NCBI GenBank assembly: GCA_937958145.1
Contig: CALGOE010000073.1
Coordinates: 1 to 8,259, forward strand
Origin: an uncultured Desulfobacca sp.
Lineage (GTDB): Bacteria; Desulfobacterota; Desulfobaccia; Desulfobaccales; Desulfobaccaceae
DNA length: 8,259 nucleotides
Reading direction: 5' to 3'
Within the stretch, counting starts at the first letter, position 1, and each line of letters starts with the position of its first letter. A model generated the notes under the pieces. The model was not told where the DNA came from, made no database searches, and saw only the letters and a program-made list of their open reading frames with translations. The position numbers and the translations under genes were made by a program. Positions 1 through 6,919 of the stretch are shown piece by piece.

Positions 1-603
1 GGCGTAGCCGGCTACCTTCCGAGGTCCCTGGGGGCCGGGGCGATGGAATTCCATTTCCCGGCGTCTGGCATCGGCACAGAAGGCGAGGTCGAAGAGCATG
101 GTGCCCAGGTCCTGGTCCCAGGCACAGGGGGTGTCGCCGCCGTCGGCCGGGGCAAAGGCGGCGCTGCACTCCCGGGTGCCCAGGTAGGGCTGGTGGTGGC
201 ACTGGCCCCGGTCCAACCGGCGCTCCACCTGGGAGAGGTATTTGGGGAGCGGCTCGGTGGCATGGGGCCGCAGGACCAGATCAGCTCGGATGAGGTAGGC
301 CACATCTTTGAGGATCAGACTGGCCCGCTGCTGGCGCTGGTCTTCCACCAAGACGGGCGTCTGCCCCTGGCGGTCGCTGATCTCGTTGCGCAGCAGGGCG
401 AATTCCGTGCCTCGCTTGAGGACCCAGATCTCCCGGATCTCATAACGGAATTCCGGTTTCCAGAAGATGGCCTCCAGGACGCCCCGAGCGGCGCTGGGGG
501 TCATGACCGGGTAGCTGACCCGCTCCACCTTGAACTCCGGCCGGGAAAAACAGGCGTAGCCGCCGGTCACCTTGATCTGGATGTGGGGTGATGGGAGTGG
601 CAT
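1..603 (-). CDS. cas5c: Type I-C CRISPR-associated protein Cas5c (Cas5d), partial at left edge
   Basis: The reading frame is open from an ATG at 603 to base 1 (201 codons, no stop), so the C-terminus is missing; the family usually has about 210-240 residues. Seen: the N-terminal RAMP-like strand HIQIKVTGGYACFSRPEFKV, then RVSYPVMTPSAARGVLEAI, FWKPEF, and near residues 138-146 QPYLGTREC, all hallmark Cas5c blocks. Known of the family: in type I-C, Cas5c replaces Cas6 as the endonuclease that cuts pre-crRNA in the repeat hairpin, and it then stays on the 5' handle in Cascade. Odd: by eye, the catalytic Y-K-H set known from the Bacillus halodurans enzyme aligns with F47, K121 and Y122, so the histidine is replaced by tyrosine. 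A GGAGG lies 4 bases before the ATG. The gene lies 92 bases downstream of cas3 on the same strand, which is the usual I-C order (cas3-cas5-cas8c-cas7-cas4-cas1-cas2) and implies the rest lies to the left. Identity is near certain; activity is not. Confidence 0.95.
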   Translation of the reverse strand, partial: MPLPSPHIQIKVTGGYACFSRPEFKVERVSYPVMTPSAARGVLEAIFWKPEFRYEIREIWVLKRGTEFALLRNEISDRQGQTPVLVEDQRQQRASLILKDVAYLIRADLVLRPHATEPLPKYLSQVERRLDRGQCHHQPYLGTRECSAAFAPADGGDTPCAWDQDLGTMLFDLAFCADARRREMEFHRPGPQGPRKVAGYA

Positions 604-695
604 AAAACCTCCAAGCAGTTATAGGACAATGAGCGGCTAAAATTGTAATAATCTCCTTTAGCTTACTGAAAAAATATCAAGGCACCTAACATTTT

Positions 696-2876
696 TCAGA
701 TTACCAGATCGCCGGGGTCAACGGTTGGCCCAATGGTTCCGATACGTTCATCATAGCCTCCCAGCCAGCGATATAGGCCAGGAGATATTTCCTCCAGGCA
801 ACCCTCCTGCAAATAACGGCGGATCTCGTAGGTATAAAGATTAATAAGATAAGGTTGCAGGCGACGCCAGGTCTGGCGGGAGGGGGTATGCTGCCAGGCC
901 ACCAAGCGATCCGGCCCGTCGCCATAGGGCACGCAGATCGGCCGGGTGTCATCCTCGATAAGGCGGTAGCGGGTGGCAACTTCGGGATAATTCAATGCCT
1001 GGCGGAATTCCTGAATCTTCTCTCTATCAAGATCCAGGTCGGCATAGAGGCGCTGGAAATATTCGGCATAGAGAACCGGGTCATGCAGTTTTTCGGCCGC
1101 ATGGAGCTGCAAGAGGAGTTTGGCCTTTTCAAAACCGGCCTTATAGGCGCCCCGGGGCATTTTTTCTTCTTTCAGCTCGAATAACACCACCCGACCGCGG
1201 CTGAGCTTCCCCTCCCGGTTGCAGCGGCCGGCAGCCTGGACAATGCGGTCCAGAGGGCCCAGGCTGCGATAGACCACGGGAAAATCCAGGTCCACCCCGG
1301 CCTCCACCACCTGGGTGCTGAGGATCTGCACGGGCTCGCCCTGAGCCAGGCGCTTCCTGATTTCCCGGAGGATCTGGCGGCGGTGGGCGCCGCAGAGCAG
1401 GGTGGAGAGGTGGTAGGTATGGGGGCCGGCGTCCAACAATTTAAAAAGCTCCAGGGCCTGCCGGCGAGTATTGAGGATTACCAAAACCTGGGGGAAATAC
1501 CGTATTTCTGCGGCCAACTCTTCCAAGGTGAAGGGAGCTTCCGGCTTTTCGTATTGCACCCGCTGCAGGGCGGCAAAGTGGCGTGGGTAATGAGGGACGA
1601 TCTCCCGCACCTCGCCACGAAACTCCTTGAGGTAATAAGTATTTTCAATGGCCGGTTGGGTAGCCGTACACAACACCAGGCTTACCCGATAATCCTCCAC
1701 GAGTGAGCACAGCACATCGGCGGTGGGCCGGAGCAGGTGCGGCGGCAGGGTCTGGATTTCATCCAGGATAATAACACTCCGGGAGATATTGTGCAGTTTC
1801 CGCACGCTGGAAGGATGACGGCTGAAGAGGCTCTCCAGCAGCTGCACCGTAGTGGTGACGATGAGAGGCAGGTCCCAGTTTTCCTCGGCCAGACGCAGGC
1901 GACAGGCCAGGATATCCTGGAGCTCCTGCTCATCGTGGCCCACCAGGCTGTCCACCTGGCTGTGGTGTTCCAGAACCGCCGCCTCTCCCAAAATCCGGCG
2001 ATACACCTGGGCCGTTTGATCAATAATGCTGGTGTAGGGGATGGCGACGATAATTCGGCGGAGATGATGGTACAAGGCATGTTGCATAGCAAAGGCCAGG
2101 CTGCTGAGGGTCTTGCCGCCGCCCGTGGGGACCGTGAGGCGAAAGATCCCGGGAGGCTGGTTGGCCGCCGCCAAGCAGGCCTCATAGACCTCCCGGCGGA
2201 TGGCATTAATCGCCAAGCGGGGGTCCGCTTGTTGGATCAGGGCCTCTTGATGACGCTGCAGGCACTCCCAGAGCTGGGCTAACGGCGGGGCAGCCTGCCG
2301 CCGGGCCGCCAGCTCCGGGGCAAAGTGGCGCTCCGTATCCAGGCGGTCGGCATCCACCAGGGCCGAGAGGAGGAAGCGCAGCCGGAGCTCTCGGGTCAGG
2401 GGTGAAATGGGCGGCATGACAATTTTGCTCAGAGAGACCTGAGACAGTATTGAAGTCAAGAACTGTTGGATGGCAGGGAGCTCCGGCGCCTTTTCCTGAT
2501 GCATCGTCTGTAAACGGGCGGAAAGCTGCCCTGGTTCGCTCAGACCCGCATGATGGCCGGCAATCACCAAAGCCAGGTCATTACCCAGCTCCCCCTTAAG
2601 CAGGCACGCAGCCAACAGGGCGCCCCAGGGCGAGTGGGGTTCGGAAGGCCGAGGCTTGCCCCGGCCCTGCGCTTGTAAATATTCCTGAAAAGGCTGGCGG
2701 ACTTTGCCGATATCATGCAGCAGGCCGGCCAGGCGCGCCAGGTCGCGGCTCTGAAAAGGGGCGGCAAATTCGGCCGCCATATGGGCCACGGCAGTCAGGT
2801 GCTCTCCCAGATCGTGCCACCGGCCCTCGGGGCCGGGGGTGTGGGCATAGGGCCTTTCACCGTTGGAACGTGACAT
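696..2876 (-). CDS. cas3: CRISPR-associated nuclease-helicase Cas3 (type I-C, HD domain fused to DExH helicase)
   Basis: This is the target-degrading enzyme of type I interference: it is recruited by Cascade, unwinds DNA in an ATP-dependent way and cuts single strands with its HD domain. Numbering is from the ATG at 2876 (726 residues). HD domain: H26 and H32, LLHDIGK (H54, D55), EPHSPWG near 80, and the IAGHHAGL histidines at 108-109. VDADRLDTE (about 174-182) is typical of this subfamily. Helicase: Walker A TVPTGGGKT (K255), motif II DEIQ (372-375), motif III TAT (404-406), motifs V-VI from STQVVEAGVDLDFP to QAAGRCNREG (547-556). All core motifs look intact. Start choice: the frame extends upstream to a GTG at 2954, but the ATG at 2876 has GGAGG five bases before it, and homologues begin near YAHTPGPEGRWHDL, so it is preferred. 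The gene leads the operon, with cas5c following after 92 bases. No convincing promoter was identified by eye in the 147 bases upstream. Confidence 0.96.
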   Translation of the reverse strand: MSRSNGERPYAHTPGPEGRWHDLGEHLTAVAHMAAEFAAPFQSRDLARLAGLLHDIGKVRQPFQEYLQAQGRGKPRPSEPHSPWGALLAACLLKGELGNDLALVIAGHHAGLSEPGQLSARLQTMHQEKAPELPAIQQFLTSILSQVSLSKIVMPPISPLTRELRLRFLLSALVDADRLDTERHFAPELAARRQAAPPLAQLWECLQRHQEALIQQADPRLAINAIRREVYEACLAAANQPPGIFRLTVPTGGGKTLSSLAFAMQHALYHHLRRIIVAIPYTSIIDQTAQVYRRILGEAAVLEHHSQVDSLVGHDEQELQDILACRLRLAEENWDLPLIVTTTVQLLESLFSRHPSSVRKLHNISRSVIILDEIQTLPPHLLRPTADVLCSLVEDYRVSLVLCTATQPAIENTYYLKEFRGEVREIVPHYPRHFAALQRVQYEKPEAPFTLEELAAEIRYFPQVLVILNTRRQALELFKLLDAGPHTYHLSTLLCGAHRRQILREIRKRLAQGEPVQILSTQVVEAGVDLDFPVVYRSLGPLDRIVQAAGRCNREGKLSRGRVVLFELKEEKMPRGAYKAGFEKAKLLLQLHAAEKLHDPVLYAEYFQRLYADLDLDREKIQEFRQALNYPEVATRYRLIEDDTRPICVPYGDGPDRLVAWQHTPSRQTWRRLQPYLINLYTYEIRRYLQEGCLEEISPGLYRWLGGYDERIGTIGPTVDPGDLVI

Positions 2877-2966
2877 CCAATCCTCCATCAGCTTGAGGGT
2901 GGTTTTTTTTGAAACCTTCGTCGCCGTCTCAGATCCCCTCTCCAGGGTCACCACGGCAACCGGACT

Positions 2967-3023
2967 CGCCTCCCAGGCGATGTCCGGGACGCCGGCCTAC
3001 CGGCGCCGCTGCTTGGGAGCAGC
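2967..3023. repeat. Cluster of four small palindromes between cas3 and the ATPase stump
   Basis: Four back-to-back inverted repeats fill this stretch: CGCCT-CCC-AGGCG (2967-2979), GTCC-G-GGAC (2982-2990), CGCCGG-CCTA-CCGGCG (2990-3005) and GCTGCT-TGGG-AGCAGC (3008-3023). An alternative long pairing joins CTCCCAGGC (2970-2978) with GCTTGGGAG (3011-3019), with one G-T pair, to give a cloverleaf-like fold. No T-run follows on either strand, so it is not a classic terminator. It sits in the 5' region of cas3 and ends at the ATG of the plus-strand remnant. It may be a REP/BIME-like element, an operator or a rearrangement scar. The function is unknown; the symmetry itself is directly visible. Confidence 0.6.
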
Positions 3024-4151
3024 ATGATAACGCAGATAGCACTCACAATCAAAGAAGAAAAACCGAGCAACGAGGGAGGGACTCAGGAAAAAGCTGGCCG
3101 GACGCGCCAGGAATTGGAGGAGACCCTGACAAGGCTCGGAGTCAAAGATCTCTCAACCGCGCAAGAAGCTCACCAAGCCTACTCGGAGCAAGTTAACAAG
3201 ATCAAAGCCCTGGAGGCCGATTTGGCGGAGATCCTCGAAGGGCAGACTTTCGAAGAATTGCAGGCAATTGACCAACAGGTGCCGGCACCGCCACGCCGTG
3301 CCAGCGCGGCAGCAGCCCTGGAATTGGGGGAACTGAGGCAGAAAATTGCCGAAGCGGACAGGAAGATCTCGGCCCAGCGAGAGCAACTCGCCGCCTGGCA
3401 GGAAGCTTTCCAGTCTCTGGATGATCTGCTGGAGAAATTAGGAGAAGTCCACGCCGAGGTAAAAAAAGCTGAGGCGGAGCTGGAAACGCTCCAGCCGCTG
3501 CCTCCCGAAGTCTCAGACGTGGAAGCTTTTATCTCGGAATTCGAGGCCCAGGAAGAACTGTTGGCACAAAAGGATAAGGAATGGCAAGATCTTCTGGTGG
3601 AAAGGGCTGAGCTCCAGGGTCGGGCTCCTGGCAGCTCGGTTGAAGATATTAGCGTCCAGTTGCGGGAGGCTGAGAGAGTATTTGAGGAAACCCGCCAAAC
3701 AGGGGAGGCCCTGGTTCAGATCCAGGAGGCTTTTGCCGCAGTGAAAGCCGAGATGGATGGGCAGACCTTGACGCCCTGGTTTGCAGATCTGCGGCAATAT
3801 GTGGCCGCATTGACCGCTGGGCGCTATGTGAACCTGAATCTTTCAGAACGTGAACCTGGCGAGGCTGTCCGTCACGATGGCCTGCAATTGCCAAGCCTGC
3901 TTCTTTCCGCAGGAGCCAAGGTAAGTTTCGGCCTGGCGGTGCGGTTGTCCATGGCAGCCCATTTTCTCCGCAACCTCAAGGGCTTTCTGGTCCTGGACGA
4001 CCCGCTGGTTGACCTGGATGATGCCGGTCGCCAGCAGGCCGCCGTGAGGGTTATCGAGGATTTTGCCAAGGAAAAACAGGTCATTGTCCTGACCTGCAAG
4101 GAGGCCCACGCCGACCTGCTCGCTGGTCACCGCATCAATCTCCACCGGTAA
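3024..4151 (+). pseudogene. C-terminal half of an SMC/Rad50/YhaN-like coiled-coil ATPase, Walker A domain missing
   Basis: The frame encodes 375 residues. Residues about 25-245 are charged, Ala/Glu/Leu/Gln-rich and heptad-like, consistent with a long coiled coil. The C-terminal lobe then follows: ABC signature LLLSAGAKVSFGLAVRL (292-308), Walker B FLVLDDP (321-327), D-loop-like LVDLDD (328-333) and the switch region VIVLTCKEAHADLL. This matches the C-terminal half of RecF/Rad50/YhaN-type ATPases, which bind DNA and need an N-terminal Walker A lobe to bind ATP. No Walker A is present: reading upstream in frame there is a stop at 2910-2912 and nothing ATPase-like between. Family members are usually far longer (about 600-1200 residues). 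The start is uncertain; the ATG at 3024 has GGGAG four bases upstream, but that motif is also part of a hairpin. The likeliest reading is a 5'-truncated gene left when the cas operon or another insertion replaced its front. A less likely alternative is a separately encoded half-ATPase. Confidence 0.7.
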
Positions 4152-4392
4152 ATCTCCCCTCTAGCGCAGGCAGTGGCAATTTCCCGGTTGTCGCTCACCA
4201 CGAAACCATGGCACCGCCTCCCGTACCCCCTGCTTTGGCTCAAACTTCTCCCCTGCCGGCGGCAACCTCCCTGGCCGCACCGGTCCGGGGGGGCGCCCGG
4301 TCTCTGGGCGGGATGGTCATGTATGGCGAGAACAACCCCCCCAAACCGCTGTTTGGTCGTTTATGAGGGAGAGGAAACGATTTTATCAGGCA
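4152..4392. other. Intergenic gap between convergent ATPase stump and ADP-ribosylhydrolase gene
   Basis: These 241 bases separate two genes that point at each other. A plus-strand frame crosses the gap (from 4173) but continues deep into the antisense of the hydrolase gene and its product resembles nothing known, so I do not call a gene. Runs of C and G (for example around 4290 and 4336-4342) and one small hairpin are the only structure I see. Confidence 0.5.
4341..4356. terminator. Weak hairpin, possible bidirectional terminator
   Basis: A 6-bp stem CCAAAC-CGCT-GTTTGG lies between two convergent genes, which is where a shared terminator is expected. On the plus strand TCGTTT follows; on the minus strand a G-run and then TTGTT follow. 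Neither is a good U-tract and the stem is short, so this is only a candidate. Confidence 0.3.
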
Positions 4393-5496
4393 TCAGGAGG
4401 CTGGCCACCATTTCTGACGGGCGGCGGCCAGCAGCTGAAAAACCCGGCCGTCGTCGGCGGCGGTGGTCCGCCCCAAGAGGTTGGCCCGCCAGCGCTCTGG
4501 TAATTTTTCTTTACCATGCAAAGCGCCTACGGCCGCGCCCACTAAAGCGGCGATGGTATCATTATCCAAGGTGTCGTTCACAGCCCGGATGATGGCCGCC
4601 TCGGGATCGTGGGCCTGGCACATGAGGATATAGAGGACCGTGGGCACCGTTTCCAGGAGATAGGCGCCGGAATACCAGAGTTTGCCGGCAGCCAGGATGG
4701 AAAGGTTGCGGCTATAGACGTCTTCCACCCTCTCGGCCACAAACTGCCAGATGGGCCCGGAGAAATCCGGATAGGCCCCGCCCCGGGGCCGATAGTGCCC
4801 CTGCTCCAGGTCGCGGCTGACAGCCACATAGGTGCGCGGCCACCAGGACGGCGGCGGCGGCGCCGTCATGCTCAGGAGATCCCAGAGCATCTTGACGAAG
4901 GCCAGGCAGGCGGCGATGGCCCCGGCGTCGTTGTGGGTGATCATGGCCGCCAGGGCCGTATCCACCCACAGGTCGGGGGTGGGTGAGGACAGGTGCGGCA
5001 CCAGGATCGGCGCAATGCGCATGAGGGAGCCGTTGCCGGCGGATTCCGGCCCGCATTGGTACCACGGCAGGCCTTTTTCTTTATGATTGTGGAGGAATTC
5101 CCGGACCGTGCGGCCCAGGCCAAAGATGCGGCCCTGACAGAACCGGGCTGCCACCCGCTCCGGGATGAAGCCACCGTCGGCCAACAGTTGCTCCAGGGTC
5201 CAGAAAGCCAGTTGGGTATCATCGGAAGGCAACCCCAGGGGCTGGCCGTTCAGGAAGGGGTTGGGCAGATAATCGGTAATCTCACCGAAAAGGAGCTGGC
5301 GCTCCTGTGGCAGGTAGGCTTCGGAGGTATTCCCCAGGGCATCACCTATGGCCAACCCCAACAGCATGCCCTCGATCCGGTCCCAGGTAAAAGCCGGCCC
5401 CAGCCGCGGCGGCATGGTGGCAAAGATGGCGCCCCGGCGCAGGTTGATGGTCCCTTTGGCCCAAAATTGTTCCAGGAGTTGGCGGTTAGTCGTCAT
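4393..5496 (-). CDS. ADP-ribosylglycohydrolase family protein (DraG/ARH fold)
   Basis: The 367-residue product has the all-helical ADP-ribosylglycohydrolase pattern. Seen: GLAIGDALG (47-55), the metal-binding SDDTQLAF with D92-D93-T94, AGNGSLMRIAP (153-163), ITHNDAGAIAAC with H188 and D190, and the second metal site DNDTIAALVGA with D311 and D313. Known of the family: a two-metal (Mg or Mn) centre removes ADP-ribose from arginine or other acceptors, as in DraG (which reactivates nitrogenase reductase) and the ARH enzymes; many members have unknown substrates. The usual GGDTDT motif reads LDNDT here, a mild variation that keeps both aspartates. About 35 residues precede the catalytic fold, so the true start could be later, but the ATG at 5496 overlaps the upstream transporter stop as ATGA and has AGGAG just before it, which supports it. 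The overlap suggests translational coupling. No partner ADP-ribosyltransferase is in the window. Family call firm; substrate unknown. Confidence 0.92.
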   Translation of the reverse strand: MTTNRQLLEQFWAKGTINLRRGAIFATMPPRLGPAFTWDRIEGMLLGLAIGDALGNTSEAYLPQERQLLFGEITDYLPNPFLNGQPLGLPSDDTQLAFWTLEQLLADGGFIPERVAARFCQGRIFGLGRTVREFLHNHKEKGLPWYQCGPESAGNGSLMRIAPILVPHLSSPTPDLWVDTALAAMITHNDAGAIAACLAFVKMLWDLLSMTAPPPPSWWPRTYVAVSRDLEQGHYRPRGGAYPDFSGPIWQFVAERVEDVYSRNLSILAAGKLWYSGAYLLETVPTVLYILMCQAHDPEAAIIRAVNDTLDNDTIAALVGAAVGALHGKEKLPERWRANLLGRTTAADDGRVFQLLAAARQKWWPAS

Positions 5497-6521
5497 GGTC
5501 TCCTCTGCCGGACACGAAAGCGTGACTGGGTCAGTCTGAGAAGCTTGGTTGCTGTCACCATCACCGGCACTTCGATCAGCGGGCCCACTACCGTGGCCAA
5601 AGCCGCGCCCGAGCCCAGGCCAAAGACCACCATGGCGGTGCCGATGGCCACCTCAAACTGGGTACTGGAGCCGATCAAGGCCGCCATGGCCGCGTCCTCA
5701 TACCGATAGCGGAGCAGCAGAGCCGCGAGATAGGTCCCTATGAGCATGATGACAAAGTGGAGTAGAATGGGGACCGCAATCAAGACGATCTCCAGGGGGT
5801 AGGCCAGCGCCAGGCGGCCTTCCGAGGAAAACAGCAGCACCAGCATGCCCAACAGCGCGGCGCTGGCCACAGTGTTCATGGCGGGAAGATAGCTCCCGGC
5901 AAACCACGTCTCTCCCTTCCAGGAGGTCAACAGTCGCTTGGCGAGTTGGCCGGCGAACAAAGGCACGCCGACGAAGAGCAGCACGCTCAGACCTACCAGC
6001 GAAAAGGGTACCGGCACCCCGCCCACCCCCAGATAAAACTTGGCAAAAGGCGCATAGAGCACAAGGGTGGAAATGGCGTTGATCGCGGTGATGACCACCC
6101 CCTGGGTGACATTACCCCTGGCGAAGGCAATCCAAAAAAGAACCATGCCGGTGCAAGGGGACAAGCCCAACAGAATGGTACCGGCGCGAAAGTCCGGGTT
6201 ACCCAAGAACAGCCAGGCCAACAGGACCATCAGCGGCGGCGCCATGATCCAGTTGGCGACCAGGGTCAGGAGGGTGGGGCCGAAATTCCTGACCGCCTGG
6301 GAGAGTTCTTCCAACCTGACCTTGGCCATGGTGGGATGCATGAGGAAAAACATCAGCACGGCGATGGGCAAAGAAACGCCGAAGACCGTTAGGCGATTGA
6401 GATTATGGACCGCCTCGGGGAAGGCGTGGCCTAAACCCAGTCCCACGGCTCCGCACAGGACTATCCAGACATAGATATACTTCTCGAAGGGACCAAGAGT
6501 TATTTCAGCATCCTGGCTCAT
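5493..6521 (-). CDS. acr3: ACR3-family transporter, probable arsenite efflux permease
   Basis: This is a 342-residue inner-membrane protein with about ten hydrophobic segments, the usual size for ACR3 in the bile acid/arsenite/riboflavin transporter superfamily. Seen: the conserved-cysteine segment GLSPCTGMVLFW (C123) and the C-terminal signature FEVAIGTAMVVFGL, then SGAALATVVGPLIEVPVM, with E290. Known of ACR3: these two residues (one Cys, one Glu) are needed to export As(III) in proton-coupled antiport. The segment before the glutamate reads GSSTQFE rather than the common form with Asn-Phe, so substrate drift is possible. The ATG at 6521 has GGAG six bases upstream. The stop overlaps the ATG of the ADP-ribosylglycohydrolase, so both are probably one operon. 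No arsR, arsC or arsM is seen here, which leaves the arsenite assignment resting on the family alone. Expression probably starts from the promoter at 6762-6790. Confidence 0.88.
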   Translation of the reverse strand: MSQDAEITLGPFEKYIYVWIVLCGAVGLGLGHAFPEAVHNLNRLTVFGVSLPIAVLMFFLMHPTMAKVRLEELSQAVRNFGPTLLTLVANWIMAPPLMVLLAWLFLGNPDFRAGTILLGLSPCTGMVLFWIAFARGNVTQGVVITAINAISTLVLYAPFAKFYLGVGGVPVPFSLVGLSVLLFVGVPLFAGQLAKRLLTSWKGETWFAGSYLPAMNTVASAALLGMLVLLFSSEGRLALAYPLEIVLIAVPILLHFVIMLIGTYLAALLLRYRYEDAAMAALIGSSTQFEVAIGTAMVVFGLGSGAALATVVGPLIEVPVMVTATKLLRLTQSRFRVRQRRP

Positions 6522-6755
6522 GGCCTTCTCCGTGAACCCTGCTCAAGGCACGCCGGTAGACTCCGGCATCCCTGGAAGTACCCTGGTACTGGTTCTTGCT
6601 GTCGGCCGCCAGGCACTGCTCCCCATGATCCGAGGTGGCTTTGGCCCTGGAAGGGGAGCCCAAGATGTCCGCCGGCAGTTTCAAAGGCTTGTCCGACGGT
6701 CTGCCCGGCGCGGCGCTCAGCCTGAAGTTCCTTCACACCGCAATCCAGTATTCTA
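6522..6755 (-). other. Long structured leader upstream of the acr3 gene
   Basis: If transcription starts just after the -10 at 6762-6767, the mRNA has about 230 untranslated bases before the transporter ATG. On the minus strand it contains a hairpin GCCGG-AGTCTA-CCGGC (6552-6567) and, 5' of it, AGTACC-AG-GGTACT (6580-6593). I compared it by eye with GEMM, cobalamin and Moco riboswitch cores and found no convincing match. An open frame (6518-6838, 106 codons) crosses it and ends in an ATGA overlap with acr3, but it resembles no family, begins upstream of the promoter and has unremarkable codon use. No gene is called; the leader may be regulatory. Confidence 0.4.
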
Positions 6756-6777
6756 TGATCCAGTCTAGGGGATAGAA
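6751..6777. promoter_or_regulatory. Inverted repeat overlapping the acr3 promoter, candidate operator
   Basis: TTCTAT (6751-6756) and ATAGAA (6772-6777) are perfect 6-bp inverted arms with 15 bases between them. They flank the -10 box of the minus-strand promoter, a position where a dimeric repressor would block polymerase. ArsR-type repressors commonly bind such sites at arsenic operons, but no regulator gene is in the window and short AT-rich arms can arise by chance. Confidence 0.4.
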
Positions 6778-6790
6778 CCTGCCGTGTCAA
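6762..6790 (-). promoter_or_regulatory. Sigma70-type promoter for acr3 and the ADP-ribosylhydrolase gene
   Basis: Read on the minus strand: a perfect -35 TTGACA (6785-6790), a 17-base spacer, and a -10 TAGACT (6762-6767; 4 of 6 consensus bases). It points at the transporter gene, with no other gene between. Transcription would start near 6755. Good geometry, assigned by eye only. Confidence 0.6.
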
Positions 6791-6919
6791 GCTAGGGGAG
6801 AAGAAGTCGCTCACCCTGGCGTCAGCGTTATTCCCCACGGTAGACCGGGTCCTGGTGTTGTCGTGTCAGGCGGGAAAGGCAATGCGGCAAAAGTCATGAG
6901 CAGCCGCCCCTGTGAAGAT

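Noticed and set aside
1..20. Shared 12-mer GGTAGCCGGCTA (read on the minus strand at 1-20 and on the plus strand at 6927-6938)
   Set aside because: One copy is inside cas5c coding sequence and the other at the 3' end of a small gene; a short palindromic 12-mer can recur by chance.
43..591. Plus-strand open frame of 182 codons
   Set aside because: It is the mirror of cas5c, whose protein sequence is clearly the real one.
2877..2954. Extended N-terminus of Cas3 from the GTG at 2954
   Set aside because: The extra 26 residues are not Cas3-like, and the ATG at 2876 has a much better ribosome binding site.
4152..4392. tRNA or small RNA gene in the convergent gap
   Set aside because: No cloverleaf, CCA end or strong terminator was found by eye.
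4173..4592. Plus-strand open frame of 139 codons
   Set aside because: Over half of it is antisense to the ADP-ribosylhydrolase gene; the product is Pro/Arg-rich with no recognisable pattern.
6600..6740. Resemblance to a GEMM or cobalamin riboswitch core in the acr3 leader (GGCCAAAGCC and similar)
   Set aside because: Only short fragments match and they are not in the right order or spacing.
6518..6838. Minus-strand 106-codon frame ahead of acr3
   Set aside because: It has no family resemblance, starts upstream of the probable promoter and lacks the codon bias of the neighbours; kept only as a leader observation.
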